Shown here: positions 43,048-48,398 of the stretch, one piece after another
Position numbering within the stretch: position 1 is the first letter of the stretch
Layout: each line of letters begins with the position of its first letter
Assembly (NCBI RefSeq): GCF_001672815.1
Contig: NZ_LZKK01000022.1
Span: 1 to 48,398 of the forward strand
Source: Mycobacterium sp. E796
GTDB lineage: Bacteria; Actinomycetota; Actinomycetes; Mycobacteriales; Mycobacteriaceae
Direction: 5' to 3'
Length of the DNA: 48,398 nucleotides
The notes under the pieces: generated by a model
Told to the model about the DNA's origin: nothing
What the model saw: only the letters and a program-made list of their open reading frames with translations
The model's database searches: none
Translations under genes and position numbers: made by a program

Positions 43048-44796
43048 GTGATCACCCGGATGTCCGAGCTGTTCCTGCGCACCCTGCGCGACGACCCCGC
43101 CGACGCCGAAGTGCCCAGCCACAAGCTGCTCATTCGCGCCGGCTACGTCCGGCCCATCGCGCCCGGGCTGTACAGCTGGCTGCCCCTGGGGCTGCGGGTG
43201 CTGCGCAAGATCGAACGGATCGTCCGCGACGAGATGAACGCGATCGGCGGGCAGGAGATCCTGTTCCCGGCCCTGCTGCCACGCGCGCCCTACGAGACGA
43301 CGAACCGGTGGACCGAATACGGCGACGGCGTGTTCCGCCTGCAGGACCGCCGCGGCAACGACTACCTGCTGGGTCCCACCCATGAGGAGCTCTTCGCGCT
43401 GACCGTCAAGGGCGAGTACAGCTCCTACAAGGACTTTCCGCTGCTGCTCTTCCAGATCCAGAACAAGTACCGCGACGAGGCGCGGCCGCGGGCCGGCATC
43501 CTGCGGGTCCGGGAGTTCGTGATGAAGGACTCCTACTCGTTCGACATCGACGACGCCGGGCTCAAGGCCGCCTATCACGCGCACCGCGAGGCGTATCAGC
43601 GCATCTTCGAGAAGCTGCAGGTCCGCTACGTCATCGTGTCGGCGGTGTCGGGCGCGATGGGCGGCAGCGCTTCCGAGGAATTCCTGGCCGAGAGCGAAGT
43701 CGGCGAGGACACGTTCGTGCGCTGCCTGGAGTCCGGGTACGCGGCCAACGTCGAGGCGGTCGTCACCGCCCGCCCCGAGGCGCGCCCGATCGACGGGCTG
43801 CCCGAGGCGGTGGTCCACGACACCGGCGACACCCCGACGATCGCCACCCTGGTCGACTGGGCCAACGGCGCCGACCTGGGCCGTGAGATCACCGCGGCCG
43901 ACACCTTGAAGAACGTTCTGCTCAAGGTCCGCCAGCCGGGCGGGGAGTGGGAGCTGCTGGCCATCGGGGTGCCCGGCGACCGCGAGGTGGACGACAAGCG
44001 GCTCGGCGCGGCGCTGGAACCGGCCGATTACGCCTTGCTCGACGACGCCGACTTTGCCAAGTACCCGTTCCTGGTGAAGGGCTACATCGGGCCGAAAGCG
44101 TTGCGCGGCAATGGCGTTCGCTACCTCGTCGACCCGCGGGTGGTGGACGGCACCAGCTGGATCACCGGGGCCGACGAGCCCGGCCGGCACGTCGTCGGGC
44201 TGGTCGCGGGCCGCGACTTCACCGCCGACGGCACCATCGAGGCCGCCGAGGTGCGCGACGGCGACCCGTCCCCGGACGGGGCGGGACCGCTGGTGTCCGC
44301 GCGCGGCATCGAGATCGGGCACATCTTCCAGCTCGGCCGCAAATACACCGACGCCTTCACCGTCGACGTCCTCGGCGAGGACGGCAAGCCGGTGCGCCTG
44401 ACCATGGGCTCCTACGGCCTGGGCGTCTCCCGGATGGTGGCCGTCATCGCCGAGCAGCACCACGACGAGCTGGGCCTGCGCTGGCCGTCCGCCGTGGCGC
44501 CGTTCGACGTCCACCTGGTTATCGCCAACAAGGACGACCAAGCCCGCGCCGGGGCGATCGCCCTGGCCGACGACCTGGATCGGCTGGGTCTCGAGGTGCT
44601 GCTCGACGACCGCCAGGCGTCGCCCGGGGTGAAATTCAAGGACGCCGAGCTGCTGGGCGTACCGCGGATCGTCGTGGTGGGGCGGGGCTGGGCCGACGGC
44701 GTGGTCGAGCTGCGGGATCGCTTCGGCGGGCAGACCCGCGAGCTCGCGGTGGGCGAATCGCTGGCCACCGACATCGTGGCGGCCCTGGACCGGTAA
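43048..44796 (+). CDS. proS: Prolyl-tRNA synthetase
   Basis: A 582-residue bacterial-type class II synthetase matching M. tuberculosis ProS (Rv2845c). Motif 2 region [27 protein letters not shown] and motif 3 [14 protein letters not shown] are intact, and the YbaK-like editing insertion lies between them ([25 protein letters not shown]). The C-terminal anticodon-binding domain includes [25 protein letters not shown] 43048 gives MITRMSELF as in M. tuberculosis; ATG 43060 is an alternative start. Confidence 0.97.
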   Translation: MITRMSELFLRTLRDDPADAEVPSHKLLIRAGYVRPIAPGLYSWLPLGLRVLRKIERIVRDEMNAIGGQEILFPALLPRAPYETTNRWTEYGDGVFRLQDRRGNDYLLGPTHEELFALTVKGEYSSYKDFPLLLFQIQNKYRDEARPRAGILRVREFVMKDSYSFDIDDAGLKAAYHAHREAYQRIFEKLQVRYVIVSAVSGAMGGSASEEFLAESEVGEDTFVRCLESGYAANVEAVVTARPEARPIDGLPEAVVHDTGDTPTIATLVDWANGADLGREITAADTLKNVLLKVRQPGGEWELLAIGVPGDREVDDKRLGAALEPADYALLDDADFAKYPFLVKGYIGPKALRGNGVRYLVDPRVVDGTSWITGADEPGRHVVGLVAGRDFTADGTIEAAEVRDGDPSPDGAGPLVSARGIEIGHIFQLGRKYTDAFTVDVLGEDGKPVRLTMGSYGLGVSRMVAVIAEQHHDELGLRWPSAVAPFDVHLVIANKDDQARAGAIALADDLDRLGLEVLLDDRQASPGVKFKDAELLGVPRIVVVGRGWADGVVELRDRFGGQTRELAVGESLATDIVAALDR

Positions 44797-44802
44797 CGCG
44801 CG

Positions 44803-45249
44803 CTACTCGTTGCCGCCCGGGAAGCTGGTCGTGATCGGCCAGGCACCCAGCACGCGGTTCCACCTGGCGGCCATGACCGTGCTCTGCATCAGGGCGTTGG
44901 CTGCGAACGCGCGGTCGTCGGCCGTCTCCGCGTGCTCGATGACGGCGCGCCACGCCGTCGAGCAGTCGTTCTCCATGCGGGCCGCCAGCCGCGCCGCGTC
45001 GGCCGGGCTGCCGACCAGCATCGGCAACTGGTATCCCGCGGCGGCGACCGGCGCGTTGACCTTCCGCGCGGCCAGCATCGCGATCACGTCGTCGCGGCGT
45101 TGGCGGTGCTGGCCCAGGGCCTCCACCACCATGTCGTTGACGCTGGGCGGCGACAGCGCGGACACGATGCCGTAGCCGTAGATCGTCGAGTGCTCGATGG
45201 CCAGCGCGTCGCACAGGGCCGCGTTGTCGGCGTCTTTTCCTGTTGTCAT
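44803..45249 (-). CDS. Ferritin-like DUF4439 protein
   Basis: A 148-residue four-helix-bundle protein of the DUF4439 family, matching Rv2844. It has EHSTIYGYGIVSA in the first helix, QHRQRRDDVIAML in the second, and MENDCSTAWRAVIEHAE in the third, spacing that suits a ferritin-like fold; a full di-iron ligand set is not evident. No signal peptide is present, whereas the adjoining upstream gene encodes a lipoprotein. It ends 7 bases from the end of proS (convergent). The role is unknown. Confidence 0.85.
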   Translation of the reverse strand: MTTGKDADNAALCDALAIEHSTIYGYGIVSALSPPSVNDMVVEALGQHRQRRDDVIAMLAARKVNAPVAAAGYQLPMLVGSPADAARLAARMENDCSTAWRAVIEHAETADDRAFAANALMQSTVMAARWNRVLGAWPITTSFPGGNE

Positions 45250-45262
45250 ATCGAGCCGGAAC

Positions 45263-45796
45263 TCATATCGACGGCCCCCCGGGCACCAGCGCCACGGTCG
45301 CGGACGCCGTGCACGACGCGGCGATCGACGCGAGCAGCCCGGACCGGTAGCCGGACTCCGTCGTCACCAGCCGGCTGGCGTTCTCCGCGGACGCGTGCAG
45401 CGAGTTGATCACGTCGGGCACCGGCGGCGGTGGCGGCGGTGGGCCCGGCGGCGCGGTGGGGGCCGGGCTGGGGCTCGTGGTCTCGGTCGACGACGCGGTG
45501 AGCTTGCCCGCCGCCCGGGAGATCTCCGTGGACAGCGCGCGGGCGTGTGCGGCGCGTTGGGTCGCGACGACGGTCAGCGCGGCCGCGACCTGGGGCGCGA
45601 GACCCACGGCCGTGGCGGCGGCCCCGGCCAGCGCGCTGTCCTTGCGGGCCTGGTCCAGCGGGCCCAACAGGTTTTCGACGGCGGGCGGCTTCGGCTGCGG
45701 TTCGCCGCAGGCGGACGTGACCACCCCGAGCGCAGCAAGGGCTGCGGCGCCGGCGAGCACACCCCGCCGGTTGGTAACCGGTACTGCGCTAGGCAC
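45263..45796 (-). CDS. Putative lipoprotein with twin-Arg signal and Pro-rich segment
   Basis: A protein of about 177 residues matching the position of Rv2843. With GTG 45796, supported by AGGA nine bases upstream, the N-terminus reads VPSAVPVTNRRGVLAGAAALAAL, followed by a lipobox-like TSAC, so a lipid-anchored secreted protein is likely. A TTG at 45835 would add 13 residues. The mature part is helical, Ala-rich, with a Pro-rich patch (PGPPPPPPPVP). Its helix pattern resembles the neighbouring ferritin-like DUF4439 protein, suggesting the pair may work together. The function is unknown. Confidence 0.75.
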   Translation of the reverse strand: MPSAVPVTNRRGVLAGAAALAALGVVTSACGEPQPKPPAVENLLGPLDQARKDSALAGAAATAVGLAPQVAAALTVVATQRAAHARALSTEISRAAGKLTASSTETTSPSPAPTAPPGPPPPPPPVPDVINSLHASAENASRLVTTESGYRSGLLASIAASCTASATVALVPGGPSI

Positions 45797-45978
45797 AGCA
45801 ACATCCTGCCATTGCGCGAAGGTGGGCCGGTCCAAGGACCGTGACCACGCACGATCACGCCGTTATGGGCGTTTCCTGGCGTATCGTGGGTAGCTGACTG
45901 ACACCGGAAACCACCCGGAAACCACCTGGGTGGCGACATCCGCCAGATGACCGGACAACTCAAGATGAGGAGCTCGCC

Positions 45979-46530
45979 GTGACCACCGGGCTACCTTCGC
46001 AGACGCAGGTGATCGAGCTACTCGACGGAGAATTCGCGCGCGCCGGCTACGAAATCGAAGACGTGGTCATCGACGGCCGCACGCGTCCGCCGCGGATCAC
46101 CGTGATCGCCGACGGCGACGAGCCGCTCGACCTCGACACGATCGCCACCCTGTCCCGTTCGGCGTCGGCTTTGCTGGACGGCTCGGACATCGCCGGCGCC
46201 TTCCGCGACAGCTACGTGCTGGAGGTCAGTTCGCCGGGCGTGGACCGCCCGCTGACCAGCGAGAAACACTTCCGCCGCGCCCGCGGCCGCAAGGTCGAGG
46301 TCGCGTTGTCCGACGGATCGCAGCTCACCGGTCGGGTCGGGGAGACCCGCGATGGCACGGTCGCGCTGGTGGTTCGCGCCGGCCGGGACTGGACCGTACG
46401 CCAGATCCCCCGCGCCGAAATCGTGAAAGCCGTTGTGCAGGTTGAGTTTTCACCGCCAGCCCGGGCAGAGCTGGAACTGGCTGGATTGGCTGAGGCGGGG
46501 CGGCCGGACAGGACGGAGGCCGGAACATGA
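45979..46530 (+). CDS. rimP: Ribosome maturation factor RimP
   Basis: A 183-residue RimP protein (Rv2842c) needed for 30S subunit maturation. It shows the N-terminal domain with [12 protein letters not shown] and [16 protein letters not shown], the segment [26 protein letters not shown], and a C-terminal SH3-like domain. GATGAGGAG precedes GTG 45979. The stop overlaps the nusA ATG by 4 bases. The 182-base gap upstream, between it and the divergent lipoprotein gene, contains the direct repeat CCGGAAACCAC (twice near 45903-45925) but no gene. Confidence 0.95.
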   Translation: MTTGLPSQTQVIELLDGEFARAGYEIEDVVIDGRTRPPRITVIADGDEPLDLDTIATLSRSASALLDGSDIAGAFRDSYVLEVSSPGVDRPLTSEKHFRRARGRKVEVALSDGSQLTGRVGETRDGTVALVVRAGRDWTVRQIPRAEIVKAVVQVEFSPPARAELELAGLAEAGRPDRTEAGT

Positions 46531-47570
46531 ATATCGACATGGCCGCGTTACACGCGATCGAGGTGGATCGGGGCATCTCGGTCAACGAGCTGCTCGAGAC
46601 GATCAAATCCGCGCTGCTGACCGCCTATCGGCACACCCAGGGTCATCAGATGGACGCGACCATCGAGATCGACCGCAAAACCGGCGCCGTTCGCGTGATG
46701 GCCCGGGAGACCGACGAAGACGGCAACGTCATCAGCGAATGGGACGACACCCCGGAGGGTTTCGGACGCATCGCCGCGACGACCGCGCGCCAGGTGATGC
46801 TGCAGCGATTCCGGGACGCCGAAAACGAGCGCACTTACGGGGAGTTCTCCACCCGCGAGGGCGAGATCGTCGCCGGGGTGATCCAGCGCGACAGCCGGGC
46901 CAACGCCCGCGGGCTGGTCGTGGTGCGGATGGGCAGCGAGACCAAGGCGTCCGAGGGCGTGATCCCCGCGGCCGAACAGGTCCCCGGCGAAAGCTACGAG
47001 CACGGCAACCGGATTCGCTGCTACGTCGTGGGCGTGACGCGCGGGTCCCGTGAGCCGGTGATCACGCTGTCACGCACCCACCCCAACCTGGTCCGCAAGC
47101 TGTTTTCGCTGGAAGTCCCGGAAATCGCCGACGGGTCGGTGGAGATCGTGGCGGTGGCCCGGGAGGCCGGGCACCGCTCCAAGATCGCGGTGCGCTCGAA
47201 CGTTCCCGGCCTCAACGCGAAGGGCGCCTGCATCGGCCCGATGGGGCAGCGGGTCCGCAACGTGATGAGCGAGCTCTCCGGCGAGAAGATCGACATCATC
47301 GACTACGACGAGGATCCGGCCCGCTTCGTCGCCAACGCGCTGTCGCCGGCGAAGGTGGTCTCCGTGTCGGTCATCGACCAGACGGCCCGGGCCGCCCGCG
47401 TCGTGGTGCCCGACTTCCAGTTGTCGCTGGCCATCGGCAAGGAGGGCCAGAACGCCCGGCTGGCCGCGCGACTCACCGGGTGGCGCATCGACATTCGCGG
47501 GGATTCACCGGGGCACGCCGAGAGCCACGCCGAACACGGCGCCGGTCACCCGGTGGCACACGATCACTGA
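46527..47570 (+). CDS. nusA: Transcription termination/antitermination factor NusA
   Basis: A 347-residue NusA (Rv2841c) binding RNA polymerase and nascent RNA. It has the N-terminal polymerase-binding domain ([17 protein letters not shown]), an S1 domain ([24 protein letters not shown]), and two KH domains ([37 protein letters not shown] and [23 protein letters not shown]). The C-terminal acidic repeats of E. coli NusA are missing, as in other actinobacteria. The tail is His-rich ([19 protein letters not shown]). Confidence 0.97.
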   Translation: MNIDMAALHAIEVDRGISVNELLETIKSALLTAYRHTQGHQMDATIEIDRKTGAVRVMARETDEDGNVISEWDDTPEGFGRIAATTARQVMLQRFRDAENERTYGEFSTREGEIVAGVIQRDSRANARGLVVVRMGSETKASEGVIPAAEQVPGESYEHGNRIRCYVVGVTRGSREPVITLSRTHPNLVRKLFSLEVPEIADGSVEIVAVAREAGHRSKIAVRSNVPGLNAKGACIGPMGQRVRNVMSELSGEKIDIIDYDEDPARFVANALSPAKVVSVSVIDQTARAARVVVPDFQLSLAIGKEGQNARLAARLTGWRIDIRGDSPGHAESHAEHGAGHPVAHDH

Positions 47571-47632
47571 CCTCACCTAACCGGCCCGTGCGGGCGGTTC
47601 TGACCTCCGGTCAAGTGACGCTAGACTGAGCC

Positions 47633-47971
47633 GTGATCCAGCGCGAACTTTCGGGCCCCGTGCGAACGTGTGTGGGGTGCCGAAAGCGAGAACTGGCCGC
47701 CGAACTGCTTCGCGTGGTGGCTGTGTCGACGGGGAACGGCGAATACGCCGCGATCGTTGACGACAGGAGTAGCCTGCCGGGGCGGGGTGCATGGTTGCAT
47801 CCCGTGCCACAGTGCGCACAACAGGCGATTCGGCGGCGGGCTTTCACCAAAGCGTTGCGCATCACCGGTCCACTGGACACATCCGCGGTGGTCGAGCATT
47901 TGGCAGTGCACGATTCGCCCGGCAACAGAAGAGGCAGCAAAGAACATGAGCACACCGTGAAGTCCCGATGA
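47633..47971 (+). CDS. YlxR (DUF448) nucleic acid-binding protein
   Basis: A 112-residue YlxR/RnpM-family protein (Rv2840c). It has the VRTCVGCRKRE signature with a CxxC, and GRGAWLHPVPQCAQQAIRRRAFTKAL, the typical basic helix. Members sit between nusA and infB in most Gram-positive bacteria and bind RNA; the B. subtilis member has been linked to RNase P. GTG 47633 fits the family start. Confidence 0.92.
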   Translation: MIQRELSGPVRTCVGCRKRELAAELLRVVAVSTGNGEYAAIVDDRSSLPGRGAWLHPVPQCAQQAIRRRAFTKALRITGPLDTSAVVEHLAVHDSPGNRRGSKEHEHTVKSR

Positions 47972-48035
47972 CCATGCGTCATAGCTAAACCCGAGGCGCG
48001 GCCCCGCTGCTGTCGCCTCATAGACAGGAGAAGTA

Positions 48036-48398
48036 GTGGCAGGTAAGGCCCGCGTACACGAGTTGGCCAAGGAACTCGGTGTCAGCAGCAAGGAAGTGCT
48101 CGCCCGACTGAATGAACAGGGCGAATTCGTCAAATCCGCATCGTCGACGGTAGAGGCTCCGGTAGCCCGCCGGCTGCGCGAGTCCTTTGGCGGCAGCAAG
48201 CCGGCCGCCACCAAGGCACCCGCCAAGTCGCTCGACAAATCCCTTGATCGAGCCCTGGACAAGGCGATCAGCAAGCCCGCCGGAAACGGCGAAGCGACCG
48301 CCGCGCCCGCCACCGCCGCCGCGCAGAGCGCCCCGGCCGCGACGGCCCTGAAGCCACCCCCGGGCGGGGCGCCGACGCCGCCGGCACCGCCCCAGTAG
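48036..48398 (+). CDS. infB: Translation initiation factor IF-2, N-terminal part
   Basis: Only the first 120 residues are present. [32 protein letters not shown] is the IF2_N domain, followed by the low-complexity Ala/Lys/Pro linker found in mycobacterial IF-2. The GTPase domain lies beyond the edge. GTG 48036 is preceded by AGGAGAAG. The reading frame ends in TAG at 48396-48398, which are the last three bases of the window; a complete factor has about 900 residues, so this is either an edge artefact or a genuine stop that cannot be judged here. Confidence 0.9.
   Translation: MAGKARVHELAKELGVSSKEVLARLNEQGEFVKSASSTVEAPVARRLRESFGGSKPAATKAPAKSLDKSLDRALDKAISKPAGNGEATAAPATAAAQSAPAATALKPPPGGAPTPPAPPQ

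Noticed and set aside
1..48398. CRISPR array, tRNA/rRNA genes, insertion sequences or prophage genes
   Set aside because: No regularly spaced repeats, no tRNA cloverleaf or rRNA-like stretch recognised by eye, and no transposase, integrase or phage proteins among the supported genes.

Overview
The window comes from a high-GC actinomycete and is almost certainly chromosomal DNA of a slow-growing Mycobacterium outside the M. tuberculosis complex (an M. avium-complex-like species is my best guess; the species cannot be fixed from the sequence alone). The evidence is a PPE protein, mycothione reductase, efpA, cobO/cobB/cysG, proS and rimP-nusA-ylxR-infB in the order I recall for M. tuberculosis Rv2864c to Rv2839c. 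Many genes start with GTG or TTG and overlap by 4 bp.

Layout. 1-3.7 kb: a long inverted repeat at the very left edge, a penicillin-binding lipoprotein, a DUF1707 protein and methionine aminopeptidase mapB. 3.7-10.1 kb: a tightly packed + strand run of cobyric acid synthase, an alpha/beta-hydrolase-like protein without a nucleophile, glnA4-type glutamine synthetase, a PuuD-like gamma-glutamyl hydrolase, an aldehyde dehydrogenase and an SDR. The last four look like a gamma-glutamylated-amine catabolic pathway. 10.1-12.7 kb: an unusual short PPE gene, a small zinc-ribbon protein and an alkaline-phosphatase-superfamily phosphodiesterase.

12.7-30.3 kb, nearly all on the minus strand: a complete group 1h (formerly group 5) high-affinity [NiFe]-hydrogenase locus. 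It reads nicT, hypA, hypB, then after a promoter gap hhyS, hhyL, a NifU/Rieske-like fusion, DUF5947, DUF6084, an unnamed 443-residue protein, a 39-residue membrane peptide, a maturation protease, hypC, hypF, a SIS-HypC fusion, a GmhA-like SIS protein, hypE, a second hypC, hypD and DUF6390. A divergent Fur-family regulator (Nur candidate) sits beside nicT, with a near-consensus Nur box between them. As I recall, M. tuberculosis keeps nicT at this place but lacks the hydrogenase genes.

30.3-42.9 kb: mycothione reductase, a lysophospholipase-like hydrolase, malate:quinone oxidoreductase, a GNAT, then a cobalamin block (chelatase-like AAA/VWA protein, cobO, cobB, cysG), the EfpA efflux pump and a sterol-desaturase-family membrane protein. 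42.9-48.4 kb: proS, two small secreted/ferritin-like genes on the minus strand, and rimP-nusA-ylxR-infB. infB is cut by the right edge and ends in an in-frame TAG formed by the last three bases.

The least explained part is the hydrogenase accessory set: the SIS pair with a HypC-like domain fused to one SIS protein, and the NifU/Rieske-DUF5947-DUF6084-443 aa-39 aa block directly downstream of the structural subunits. No hypX is seen, so the CO source for the active site is open.
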